A DNA stretch of 33,874 nt. Origin: Galbitalea sp036499165. Lineage in GTDB: Bacteria; Actinomycetota; Actinomycetes; Actinomycetales; Microbacteriaceae. The position numbers and the translations under genes were made by a program. The stretch lies in contig DASYEE010000165.1 of NCBI GenBank assembly GCA_036499165.1, positions 1 to 33,874 of the forward strand. Reading direction: 5' to 3'. Under the pieces are notes generated by a model. The model was not told the DNA's origin. It did no database searches and saw nothing but the letters and a program-made list of their open reading frames with translations. Every line of letters begins with the position of its first letter. Positions within the stretch are counted from its first letter, which is position 1. Positions 8,098-15,959 of the stretch are shown one piece after another.

Positions 8098-9444
8098 TCA
8101 CTTCACGCTCTTGATCGAGATCATCGCCAGGCCGCCGAGGATCGCGAGGACGCCGGAGGTGACGAACAGCGCGGTGAACCCTGCGCCCTCGCCCGCGGTG
8201 CTTGACGCACCGGTCGAGACCGTGCCGATGAGCGAAAGCTTCGCGAAGAGCACCACAACGCCGGCGCCGAGGAGCGGGCCGACGGCCTGCGGAACCGCGG
8301 TGGCGATGTTCATGATGCCGAGGTCCTTGCCTCGGGAGTGCGCGTCCGGCAACACCTGTGTCGCGAGCGCCTGGTCGACAGCCATGTAGCAGCCGTAGCC
8401 GATGCCGAGAAGCCCTGCGGCGACCACGGCGACGTTGAAGACCGGGACAAACGCGAGGATAAGCGCAGCAGCGGCCTGGATGTAGGCGGAGATGTAGACG
8501 AAGATCTTGCGCCGACCGATGCGGTCACTCACACGGCCGAGAACGAGCGCCGCGATGACGAAGAAGATCAGGTAGACCACGGTGAGAAGAAGCAGGCCGT
8601 TGATCGCGTTATTCGAGGAGAGATGCAGCCCGTACTGCAGGAAGTACAGCAGCAGTGTGGTTCCCAGCGCGTTTCCGAGATTGACGAGGATGCGGCCAAG
8701 CAAAGTCCAGCCGAAGTCCGGGTGAGTCACGGGGTTGATCCAGAAGCCGGCGAGGATCGTTCCGAGGCCGCCGCGTGGGCGCTGGTCCTTCCGCAGCGGC
8801 TGGTCCGGCAATGTGGCGATGAATGGAAGCGAGAGAACGACGACCAGGATCGCGACGAGCGGGTATCCGAAGGCCTGCTGGGCCGACACGCTGGCCCAGA
8901 TCGACGTGACCAGCGTGAGGCCGAGAATCGTGCCGATCGCCTGCGGCGCGGAGATCCAGCCCGAGACGAACCCACGCTGACCCACGGGCACCTGGTCGGA
9001 CAGCGTCGCAGTGGTTGCTGCCGAAGCGATCGAGAATCCGATGATCGAGGTCGACCAGAAGATGCCGACGCCGAGGATGGTGGTCTGAAGGCCCAGCAGC
9101 GCAAGGGAGATCGCGAACACGAGCACGCCAGCGAAGATCCAGGGGCGACGACGACCGAAGCGAGAAGTCGTGCGGTCAGAAAGCGCGCCCGTCAGCGGGA
9201 AGGCCAGGAGCGCGCAGGCTCCCGCGATTCCGGAGATGATGCCGAACGCGAGAACGTTATCCGTCCAGGAGTGGCCGTTGACGACATCCTCGACCTGTTG
9301 CGGCAGGAGAAGCTGGATGGGCGTGAGCTGCGCCATCCAGATTCCGAGCCACGCCATGGCGAAGAGCGCTATCCATCCGCCGCCCACCCTGCGAGTCGGC
9401 TCTGCGAACGGCGATCGTGTTACCGGGGCTACTGGGGTTGTCAT
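8098..9444 (-). CDS. MFS transporter, possibly sugar or metabolite uptake
   Basis: Major facilitator superfamily transporter of about 448 residues with roughly 12 hydrophobic segments. The cytoplasmic signature between TM2 and TM3 is GALSDRTTSRFGRRRPWI, and its counterpart in the second half is GRVSDRIGRRKIFVY. This arrangement resembles the GPH/SLC45-like group that often carries sugars. The start is ATG 9444 with AAGGAG 7 nt upstream; the open frame extends to 9738, but that extension is not hydrophobic and lacks a ribosome-binding site. It is the first gene of the minus-strand run that continues with the PLP protein, the flavoprotein and two DUF202 genes. The substrate cannot be inferred. 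Confidence 0.88.
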   Translation of the reverse strand: MTTPVAPVTRSPFAEPTRRVGGGWIALFAMAWLGIWMAQLTPIQLLLPQQVEDVVNGHSWTDNVLAFGIISGIAGACALLAFPLTGALSDRTTSRFGRRRPWIFAGVLVFAISLALLGLQTTILGVGIFWSTSIIGFSIASAATTATLSDQVPVGQRGFVSGWISAPQAIGTILGLTLVTSIWASVSAQQAFGYPLVAILVVVLSLPFIATLPDQPLRKDQRPRGGLGTILAGFWINPVTHPDFGWTLLGRILVNLGNALGTTLLLYFLQYGLHLSSNNAINGLLLLTVVYLIFFVIAALVLGRVSDRIGRRKIFVYISAYIQAAAALILAFVPVFNVAVVAAGLLGIGYGCYMAVDQALATQVLPDAHSRGKDLGIMNIATAVPQAVGPLLGAGVVVLFAKLSLIGTVSTGASSTAGEGAGFTALFVTSGVLAILGGLAMISIKSVK

Positions 9445-9523
9445 TGGCGACTCCTTGGGCGTCGGTGGACGTCGCGCGCACGGCGGGTTACACGACGAAG
9501 CAAGATTAGCGCCAAGTGTAATA

Positions 9524-9536
9524 GTGAAGCGGTTTC
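9524..9536. promoter_or_regulatory. Possible LacI-type operator upstream of the MFS gene
   Basis: TGAAGCGGTTTCG resembles the LacI-family operator theme (TGAAA..CG..TTTCA), with GAA and TTC arms around a GC core, but is one base short of the usual even symmetry. It lies about 80 bp upstream of the MFS start, in AT-richer DNA. No LacI-family regulator is encoded in this window. Confidence 0.25.
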
Positions 9537-9592
9537 GCGAATGCCCCCCAAACGCGTGTCGCCGCGTGGCGCTGAGGTGCCCCCGGCGACAA

Positions 9593-10211
9593 GTGCCATC
9601 TAATTCGGCGGAGACACGAACGTCCGATAGCCGAGTAGCAACCAACCTCCAGACCAACCGTTCTTCTCGCGCGGTTGGTCCTCTTCTGGCTCTCGTCGGC
9701 CTTCTGGCCGGTTGCGCAGGGGCCACGCCGTCGCACACGCCTTCCCCAACCCATCATCCGGACGCTGCACCGACCGTGACTCCGACGCCGACCACCGCGA
9801 GCGCCCCCCGCTCACGTGTGCAGCTCGGCTGCGCCGACTTGATCGAACAGGCTCCCCGACCCGCGATTGCTGGCGCTCGAGTGCAATTGGTTCAAGCAGG
9901 ACAGTGCGACCGCCGGCGCGGAACTCCAGGTAGATGTCGCCCCGGATGCCGAGTCGGCGTTACGCCCACGTTCAGCGGAACCACATCGACCATCGGACTT
10001 GTCGGCCCCTGTGGCGCCGGCAATGGGAAGAGCAAATCCTCTGGTTACCTTCAAATCATGTTGCTCGCGGGAGGATCGTGGGCCGTTCCGTCTTTCAATC
10101 ACGCCTCGACCGGCGGAGTCAAGCGCAGTCGAGGTCGCTTTCAACGACCCGGGTGTCGCCAAACGTGCATCAATGCTCGCCGCGTTCGCGAAGGCCCTGA
10201 CGGAGGACTGA
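9593..10211 (+). pseudogene. Frameshifted remnant of the three-copy lipoprotein family
   Basis: Decayed paralogue of the lipoproteins at 227 and 3094. A signal peptide with lipobox LLAGC, a Pro/Thr/Ser linker and VQLGCADLIEQA (matching ALGCSDLL) are read in one frame to about 9870. LECNWFKQDS (matching DCAWSN) continues in a different frame. SGYLQIMLLAGGSWAVPSF (matching YGYVAVLPAGAWA) returns to the first frame. The C-terminal helix VAKRASMLAAFAKALTED is in the second frame, ending at the TGA at 10211. At least three frame changes and a net loss of about half the length make it non-functional. No ATG precedes the signal peptide; GTG 9593 or 9566 are the only plausible former starts. Boundaries are approximate. 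Confidence 0.8.
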
Positions 10212-10345
10212 GCGGTCTGTCCGTTGCGGGTCTGAGTGCGGCTACCGATCGCTAACCCACTTCGGCGCGGGAGCGCGCCGCGAGGCGGACCTCCACACGG
10301 CGCGTCAGCCCCGACTTCGGACAATTTGCCGATCGTCTTCCGCAG

Positions 10346-10418
10346 TACCCCGACTGGGACTCGAACCCAGACTCGGACGATTTTAAGTCGTCTGCCTCTG
10401 CCATTGGGCTACCGGGGC
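10346..10418 (-). tRNA. tRNA with UAA anticodon (Leu by codon), short variable loop
   Basis: A 73-nt cloverleaf on the minus strand. The acceptor GCCCCGG pairs with TCGGGGT (G1-U72 and G7-U66 wobbles). The D-arm GCC/GGC has a loop containing GG. The anticodon stem is GACGA/TCGTC with loop CTTAAAA, giving anticodon UAA at 34-36. The variable loop is only about 5 nt, the T-arm is CTGGG-TTCGAGT-CCCAG, and the discriminator is A; CCA is not encoded. UAA reads the leucine codon UUA. The D-arm and A73 look leucine-like, but the long class II variable arm expected of tRNA-Leu is absent. Transcribed toward the lipoprotein remnant, just downstream of ndh. Confidence 0.85.
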
Positions 10419-10442
10419 GCTGCCCGAAAGCCTAGCGCGCTG

Positions 10443-11873
10443 TTACTTTGCGGCCGCCGCCGGTGCCTTGCGCGCACGAGCGGGAGCCTTGACCGCAGCG
10501 GCCGGAGCAGCCGGAGCAGCCGGTGCAACGGCCGGCTTGGCCTCGGCGTCGGCCGGTGGCTTCGGACGCGACGCGAACTCCTCGAACGCGGCGCGAGGGT
10601 TGTCGCGGGCGATCGTGCCGACGGTGTCGCGGCCGAGCAGGAAGTTCAGGATCCAGTTCGAGAACACGCGGATCTTGCGCTCCCACATCGGAATCGCGAG
10701 ACCGTGGTAGCCGCGGTGCATGAACCACGCGATGAGGCCCTTGAACGCGAGGTTTCCCGACTGGAATACACCCGTGTAGAGGCCGATGCTGGCGACCGCG
10801 CCCGCGTTCTTGTGGAAGTAGTCGGCCGGCAGCTCACCGCGGAGCACCGCGACGAGGTTCTTGGCGAGGCGCTTGCCCTGGCGAACCGCGTGCTGCGCGT
10901 TCGGCACGGTGTAACCGCCGACGCCGCCGCCCGTCAGGTCTGGCACGGCACTGACGTCACCCGCACCCCACGCGTCCTCGATGATGTTCTCGCCATCCGT
11001 GACTCGCAGGTCGGCGCGCACACGGAGGCGGCCACGCTCGTCGATCGGCAGGTCGGTGTTGCGCAGCATCGGGCTCGCCATGACGCCGGCCGTCCAGACA
11101 ATCAGGTCTGACGAGAACGTCTCACCGGTCGACAACTGGATGTTGCCGTCGACCGCCGAGGTCAGCTGCGTCTCGAGGTGCACGATCGCGTCGCGCTGGG
11201 CGAGGTTCTTGAGCACCCAGTAGCTGGTCTTCAACGACACCTCGGGCATGATCCGGCCCATGGCCTCGATCAGGTGGAAGTGCGTGTCATCGATCGTGAG
11301 GTGCGGGTACTGCTTCAGCAGCGAACTGGCAAGGCTGCGCATTTCGCCGAAGATCTCGATGCCGGCGAACCCGCCACCTACGACCACGAAGGTCAGGAGG
11401 CGGTCACGCTCGGCTCCGGGCGGCAGGGTGGATGCGCGCTCGAAGTTGTCGAGGAGCCGGTCGCGAATTGCCGTGGCCTCCTCGATCGTCTTCAGGCCGA
11501 TCGCCTGGTCTGCGACGCCCGGGATCGGGAATGTGCGCGAAACCGAACCGGCGGTGACGACGATGACGTCGTACTCCTCTTCCCACGGTTCGCCGTCGGC
11601 CGGGGTGATCACGACCGTCTTCGCGGCGTGGTCGATCTTCGTGACCCTTGCCGCGACGACGCGCGTGGTTGGCAGGTGGCGGCGAAGCGGGACGACTGCG
11701 TGGCGTGGCTCGATGGAGCCGGCGGCGACCTCAGGCAGGAACGGCTGGTACGTCATGTACGGAAGCGGGTCTACGACCACGACCTCCGCCTCGCCGCTGC
11801 GGAGCCATTTGTCGAGCTTGAGAGCAGTGTAGAAACCGGCGTATCCGCCGCCGACGATCAGGATTTTTGGCAC
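10443..11873 (-). CDS. ndh: Type II NADH dehydrogenase (NDH-2)
   Basis: Peripheral-membrane flavoenzyme that passes electrons from NADH to menaquinone without pumping protons. It has 476 residues. The FAD-binding Rossmann motif ILIVGGGYAGFYTALKL is at 4-20, PYMTYQPFLPEVAAG matches the conserved quinone/FAD region, the NADH-binding motif FVVVGGGFAGIEIFGEM is at about residue 162, and WGAGDVSAVPD near 300 contacts FAD. A C-terminal amphipathic region is followed by a low-complexity Ala/Pro/Lys tail, partly built from a 9-nt GGAGCAGCC repeat; the tail is outside the family core. The start is GTG 11873 with AAGGAG about 10 nt upstream. Monocistronic as far as can be seen. Confidence 0.95.
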   Translation of the reverse strand: MPKILIVGGGYAGFYTALKLDKWLRSGEAEVVVVDPLPYMTYQPFLPEVAAGSIEPRHAVVPLRRHLPTTRVVAARVTKIDHAAKTVVITPADGEPWEEEYDVIVVTAGSVSRTFPIPGVADQAIGLKTIEEATAIRDRLLDNFERASTLPPGAERDRLLTFVVVGGGFAGIEIFGEMRSLASSLLKQYPHLTIDDTHFHLIEAMGRIMPEVSLKTSYWVLKNLAQRDAIVHLETQLTSAVDGNIQLSTGETFSSDLIVWTAGVMASPMLRNTDLPIDERGRLRVRADLRVTDGENIIEDAWGAGDVSAVPDLTGGGVGGYTVPNAQHAVRQGKRLAKNLVAVLRGELPADYFHKNAGAVASIGLYTGVFQSGNLAFKGLIAWFMHRGYHGLAIPMWERKIRVFSNWILNFLLGRDTVGTIARDNPRAAFEEFASRPKPPADAEAKPAVAPAAPAAPAAAVKAPARARKAPAAAAK

Positions 11874-11911
11874 GGGGGAAAATCTCCTTGGTGGTGGAAG
11901 TCACCTTAAAT

Positions 11912-13255
11912 CTAGTCCCTCCGGCGGAGTCTCCTGAAATGCCGGGTCGCCGTGACGATCATCGCGATGAGTGCGATGAGAAACAGGAGCAGGATGCCGA
12001 GGGGCAGACCGACATCGTGCAGCTGGTTCGGCGTCGGGTACAGCGAGCCGAGAGGATTGCTTGGGCCGGCATCCGCTTTCGTTTTCACCGGTGTCGCCGT
12101 GGATGTCGGTGGTGCCGTCGGAACCGCCGTGGGAGCCGCGCGCCGGTTGAGGTGGATCCAGGCGGCGAGGTCGCCCATGGGGTTGGTCGAAACCGATGGG
12201 ACCGTTGCTCGAACCGCGGCCGCAGCATCCACGAGTCCGTAGCCGTAGATGGGGTCTGCTCCCTTCGCGCCTGCATCCCGCGCCGTTGTGACGATGCGGT
12301 TGATCACGTTGTCCGCGCTCATACCCGGGTGCGATGCCATGACCAGCGCGACGATGCCGGAGACGATGGGGGTCGAGCCGCTCGTGCCCTCCCACTGCAC
12401 GTAGCCGCCGCCGGGGACGGCACCGAGCAACTGCTCGCTGGGAGCGGAAACGCCGATCGTGATGCCCTGGGCGGATGCGTCGATGCTCGCCTTCTCGTTG
12501 CGGTCGACGCCCGCGACCGTCAGAACGCCCGGCATGGTTGCCGGTGCCCCGACCTCGGTCGTTCCGCTGCCCCGGTTGCCCGCTGCGGCGACGATCACCA
12601 CGTTGTGCTGCATCGCGTACAGGAACGCCTTGTCCCAGCTTTCCGGCCAGGCGAGAGTGTTTCGCGTCAGCGACATGTTGATGACGTTGGCGCCGTGCTT
12701 CACGGCGTACATGACGGCGTCCGCGATCTGTTCGTCCGAGTTGGTCGCTGCCGCACCGAATCCGATCGAGATCGGCATGATCGTCGCCTGCGGTGCTGCG
12801 CCGAGCATTCCTGCGCCGCCGAGCGTGCCGCGGCCGGCAGCGAGTGACGCGACCATTGTTCCGTGGTTTCGCTCATCCGCCGCTCCGACCGGTGTCTGCC
12901 CGGTCGGTGAACCGTGGCCGGAAAAGTCTGCTCCACCGCTGACAGCACCCGACAGGTCTGCCACCGAGCCGTCAACGCCGGTGTCGATCACGGCGATCGT
13001 GATGCCTTTGCCCTCGGTTGTCGACCACGCGCTGCGGATGCCGTACTGGTCGAGCCAGTACTCGCCGTCGCGGATGTAGTCGGTGTGCAGCAACGTTGGG
13101 AGGCCTGCTGGCTGGATTCTCGCGGCGCTGGCCGCTGTGGCGGGCGCCGTTGTGGCGGGCGCTGCCGTGGCGGGCGCTGCAGTGACGGCCGGGATGGCGC
13201 AAGCCGTGGTCACCAGGATGGCGATGCCGACACGCAGCGCGACGTTTCGTCTCAC
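11912..13255 (-). CDS. Mycosin-like subtilase (S8 serine protease), membrane anchored
   Basis: Secreted subtilisin-family protease of about 447 residues with the mycosin layout: signal peptide (about 1-27), an Ala/Pro/Thr-rich propeptide region, a catalytic domain, a Pro/Thr-rich linker, and a C-terminal transmembrane helix (about 415-437) ending in Arg-rich residues. The catalytic triad is visible: Asp91 in AVIDTGVDG, His131 in NHGTMVAS and Ser292 in EGTSGSTP, with the oxyanion Asn in AAAGN (about 226). The chosen start GTG 13255 forms a GTGA overlap with the stop of DUF501, so translation is coupled. No ESX/type VII secretion gene is nearby, so a secretion role should not be assumed. Confidence 0.9.
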   Translation of the reverse strand: MRRNVALRVGIAILVTTACAIPAVTAAPATAAPATTAPATAASAARIQPAGLPTLLHTDYIRDGEYWLDQYGIRSAWSTTEGKGITIAVIDTGVDGSVADLSGAVSGGADFSGHGSPTGQTPVGAADERNHGTMVASLAAGRGTLGGAGMLGAAPQATIMPISIGFGAAATNSDEQIADAVMYAVKHGANVINMSLTRNTLAWPESWDKAFLYAMQHNVVIVAAAGNRGSGTTEVGAPATMPGVLTVAGVDRNEKASIDASAQGITIGVSAPSEQLLGAVPGGGYVQWEGTSGSTPIVSGIVALVMASHPGMSADNVINRIVTTARDAGAKGADPIYGYGLVDAAAAVRATVPSVSTNPMGDLAAWIHLNRRAAPTAVPTAPPTSTATPVKTKADAGPSNPLGSLYPTPNQLHDVGLPLGILLLFLIALIAMIVTATRHFRRLRRRD

Positions 13256-13857
13256 GCTGGCGCCGCCGCGGTCACGCACTGGCACACGGTCGGCGACCAG
13301 TCCGCTCGCTCGAGTGCGAGGTCGCCGATGGGGTTGACTCCCGGCCCGGCCGCCAGAGTGTGGGCAACGAGCGCATGGAGACATTTCACGCGCGTCGGCA
13401 TGCCACCGGCAGAGATGCCATCGAGCTCCTGTACGAACTCGATTCCGTTGCGGTCGGAGAGGTAGGCCTCGTGTGCGGCGAGGTAGCGACCGGCGACGCT
13501 GGTGCTGGTGCTGGTGCTGGTGCTGGTGCTGGTGCTGGTGGTCGTGGTCGTGCTGCCACTGTCACTGTCACCCTCACCGTCGCTCACGCGCTCACCCACG
13601 AGCAGGGCGGCCAGTTCGGGCATCACGCCGGTCGCCTCGAGTGTCGAGACGGCCGCCGTCGCCGCGGGATGGCTCAGGTAGTAGAGCGTCGGGAACGGTG
13701 TGCCGTCCTCCAGGCGCGGCGCCGTCGCCACGACAGTCGGAGCACCGCAGACGCATCTCGCGGCAATGCCGAGCACATTGCGCGCCGGTCGTCCCAACTG
13801 CGCGGAGACCGTCGCGATGTCCCACTCGGTCGGCGGATCGAAGGGCGGCGTCGTCAC
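13252..13857 (-). CDS. DUF501 domain protein with Thr-Ser repeat insert
   Basis: DUF501-family cytoplasmic protein, 201 residues, of unknown function, typical of actinobacteria downstream of the eno-ftsB genes. Family features are QLGRPARNVLGIAARC, FPTLYYLSHPAATAAVS and a C-terminal part with conserved Cys/His (VKCLHALVAHTLA, CQCV). Between residues about 95 and 121 lies a low-complexity insert of Gly/Ser/Asp then alternating Thr-Ser, coded by a hexanucleotide repeat. The start GTG 13857 overlaps the ftsB-like stop as GTGA, and its own stop overlaps the subtilase start the same way. The tight overlaps indicate one operon with eno and the ftsB-like gene upstream. Confidence 0.88.
   Translation of the reverse strand: MTTPPFDPPTEWDIATVSAQLGRPARNVLGIAARCVCGAPTVVATAPRLEDGTPFPTLYYLSHPAATAAVSTLEATGVMPELAALLVGERVSDGEGDSDSGSTTTTTSTSTSTSTSTSTSVAGRYLAAHEAYLSDRNGIEFVQELDGISAGGMPTRVKCLHALVAHTLAAGPGVNPIGDLALERADWSPTVCQCVTAAAPA
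13498..13539. repeat. Hexanucleotide tandem repeat (GCTGGT)x7 inside DUF501
   Basis: Seven perfect GCTGGT units on the plus strand, followed by degenerate GGTCGT units. On the coding strand they encode alternating Thr-Ser. The unit is a multiple of three, so slippage would change length without shifting the frame. Confidence 0.95.
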
Positions 13858-14519
13858 CGGCCCGCCCCCGATGTCGTCGGCGACCCGAGCTTGCCGGAGG
13901 TTCCTGTACCGGGCGTCGCCGTGCCATCCAGGTTGTTCGCAGTCTGGTCAGAAAGGCCGGCGCCGAGAATGGATGACGTCAGCGCCCCAACCCAGTCGAC
14001 CTGGGTGTTCTGGATGTGCTTGCTGATGGGCTCACCGTTCTGGGTCTGCGTCTTCGTCGGATCGGGGATCACCAGGTAGGCGTACTCCCCCGGGAACACG
14101 TACAACAGGCGGTTGCGCGCCTGCGCCTCGATGTAAGCCGGGTCGTTCCAGCGGGCAACCTGCGTCTTCAGCTGTGCAACTTGCTGCTTCTGCAATTCAG
14201 CCGATTTCTGCATGGTCGCGATCTGTTGGTGCTGTTCGATGACCAGCTTGAGCGAAGGAGCGAGCACGACGACCCCGAGCACCACAAGCGCCATGATCAT
14301 GATCGTGAAGCTCGATAAACGGATGTTTGCGAGCCACCGCTCAGGCGCGCTTCGGTCTTCTGGTGCTCGCCCCGCGCGGCTCGATGCGCGTGCAGGGCGG
14401 CCCGGGCCAGGACCAGGACCAGGAGCAGGAGCAGGACCAGGAGCATGGCCGGGTGCGCGACCGGATGCCGAGGGACGTGCTTCTCCCCCGGCGCGCCCGT
14501 TCATCGTGCCTCTCGCCAT
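13854..14519 (-). CDS. FtsB/DivIC-family septum formation protein
   Basis: Septum formation initiator (FtsB/DivIC family), 221 residues, a bitopic divisome protein. A long cytoplasmic Pro/Gly/Ala/Arg-rich tail (about 1-62) is followed by a transmembrane helix (about 72-92, FTIMIMALVVLGVVVLAPS). Next is a coiled coil rich in Gln/Glu/Lys (about 96-124), then WNDPAYIEAQARNRLLYVFPGE, the diagnostic motif of the family. The C-terminus is a Thr/Gly/Ser-rich tail. The N-terminal Pro-Gly/Pro-Ala stretch is coded by a hexamer repeat at 14407-14442. It starts at ATG 14519 (ATG 14504 is an alternative), 77 bp after the eno stop, and overlaps DUF501 by 4 nt. Confidence 0.92.
   Translation of the reverse strand: MARGTMNGRAGGEARPSASGRAPGHAPGPAPAPGPGPGPGRPARASSRAGRAPEDRSAPERWLANIRLSSFTIMIMALVVLGVVVLAPSLKLVIEQHQQIATMQKSAELQKQQVAQLKTQVARWNDPAYIEAQARNRLLYVFPGEYAYLVIPDPTKTQTQNGEPISKHIQNTQVDWVGALTSSILGAGLSDQTANNLDGTATPGTGTSGKLGSPTTSGAGR
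14407..14442. repeat. Hexamer tandem repeat (CCAGGA/GCAGGA)x6 in ftsB-like gene
   Basis: Six consecutive hexamers, four CCAGGA and two GCAGGA, coding Pro-Gly/Pro-Ala dipeptides in the cytoplasmic tail of the FtsB/DivIC protein. Length change would stay in frame. Confidence 0.9.
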
Positions 14520-14596
14520 ATCAACGATGTTAAGCGGCGAACCTGCAGAAAGCGCTGACGCCCCGCGCTATCGCCCCAGCCACCGCGATTTCCTGT

Positions 14597-15877
14597 TTAG
14601 CCCTTGAACCTCGGGAAGGCGCCTCGGCCGGCGTAGACGGCCGCGTCGCCGAGCTCCTCCTCGATGCGCAGCAGTTGGTTGTACTTCGCAACGCGGTCTG
14701 ACCGGGCCGGAGCACCAGTCTTGATCTGACCGCCGTTGGTGGCGACTGCGAGGTCGGCGATCGTGGTGTCTTCCGTCTCACCCGAGCGGTGCGACATCAC
14801 GGTCGTGTATGAGTTGCGCTGGGCGAGTGCCACGGCGTCCAGCGTCTCGGTTAGGGTGCCGATCTGGTTGACCTTGACGAGGATCGAGTTGGCGGCGCCG
14901 AGCTCGATGCCCTTGGCGAGACGCGTCGGGTTGGTGACGAACAGGTCGTCTCCGACGATCTGCAGCTTCGACCCGAGCTCTGCGGTCAGGTGAGCCCAGC
15001 CCTCCCAGTCGTCTTCGCTCAGCGGGTCTTCGATGGTCACGAGCGGGTAGGCGCTTGCGAGCTCCGTGTAGTACGCGCTCATCTCCTGCGGCGTCTTCGG
15101 TGCGCCCTCGAACGTGTAGACACCGTCATTGAAGAATTCGGTGGATGCGACATCCATGCCGAGCGCGATGTCGGAACCAGGCGTGAAGCCGGCCGCCTCG
15201 ATCGCCTCGACGAGAAGGTCGAGCGCGGCGCGGTTGCTCGACAGGTTCGGCGCGAAGCCGCCCTCATCGCCAAGACCGGTGCTGAGACCCTTGCTGTGGA
15301 GCAGGGCCTTGAGGGCGTGGTAGGTCTCTGTTCCCCAACGCAGGCCCTCGCGGAAGCTCGTCGCGCCGATCGGCAGGATCATGAACTCCTGGATGTCGAC
15401 GTTCGAGTCTGCGTGCGCGCCACCGTTGATGACGTTCATCATCGGGACGGGCAGGATGTGTGCGTTTGCGCCACCGACGTAGCGGAAAAGGTCGAGCCCG
15501 GATGAGTCTGCCGCCGCACGAGCAACCGCAAGCGAAACACCGAGGATCGCGTTGGCGCCGAGCTTGCTCTTGTTGTCTGTGCCGTCCGCGTCGATCAGGA
15601 CCGCGTCGATCTCGCGCTGGTCGCTGGCCTCGAAGCCCTCGATGGCCGGGCCGAGCACATCCTCGACAGCGGCGACGGCCTTCTCGACGCCCTTGCCAAG
15701 GTAGCGCTTCTTGTCGCCATCCCGCAGCTCGTATGCCTCAAAGGCACCGGTGGATGCGCCGGACGGCACGGCCGCACGGGCGACCGTCTCGTCGTCGAGG
15801 ACGACCTCGACCTCGACCGTGGGATTACCGCGGGAATCCAGGATTTCGCGGGCGATGACAACGTCGATGAGGGCCAC
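14597..15877 (-). CDS. eno: Enolase
   Basis: Phosphopyruvate hydratase of glycolysis, interconverting 2-phosphoglycerate and phosphoenolpyruvate; Mg-dependent and cytoplasmic, sometimes surface-exposed. It has 426 residues, the normal length. The N-terminal SRGNPTVEVEV and GASTGAFEA segments carry the mobile loop; IEDPLSEDDW and GDDLFVTN carry metal-binding acids; VNQIGTLTE includes the catalytic lysine region (ILVKVNQ); and SHRSGETEDT near the C-terminus is the family signature. It starts at GTG 15877 with a strong AAAGGAG Shine-Dalgarno. It heads the minus-strand run eno, ftsB-like, DUF501, subtilase, a conserved actinobacterial order. Confidence 0.98.
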   Translation of the reverse strand: MALIDVVIAREILDSRGNPTVEVEVVLDDETVARAAVPSGASTGAFEAYELRDGDKKRYLGKGVEKAVAAVEDVLGPAIEGFEASDQREIDAVLIDADGTDNKSKLGANAILGVSLAVARAAADSSGLDLFRYVGGANAHILPVPMMNVINGGAHADSNVDIQEFMILPIGATSFREGLRWGTETYHALKALLHSKGLSTGLGDEGGFAPNLSSNRAALDLLVEAIEAAGFTPGSDIALGMDVASTEFFNDGVYTFEGAPKTPQEMSAYYTELASAYPLVTIEDPLSEDDWEGWAHLTAELGSKLQIVGDDLFVTNPTRLAKGIELGAANSILVKVNQIGTLTETLDAVALAQRNSYTTVMSHRSGETEDTTIADLAVATNGGQIKTGAPARSDRVAKYNQLLRIEEELGDAAVYAGRGAFPRFKG

Positions 15878-15959
15878 GGGGGTCTCCTTTATAGGTGTGA
15901 AACTGCTCGGCGGGACTCGCCCGGCCCGAGCTGTGGTGGTGGATCGTCCGCACAGCAGC

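Noticed and set aside
8338..9603. 421-codon plus-strand open frame opposite the MFS gene
   Set aside because: Highly charged composition, no hydrophobic core, and exact antisense of a clear MFS transporter.
9445..9738. Upstream extension of the MFS frame to 9738
   Set aside because: Non-hydrophobic, Arg-rich extension; ATG 9444 has a good AAGGAG site and starts a normal MFS N-terminus.
13498..13539. Tandem repeats considered as a CRISPR array
   Set aside because: Units are 6 bp, contiguous and coding, with no spacers; no CRISPR array or cas gene was seen in the window.
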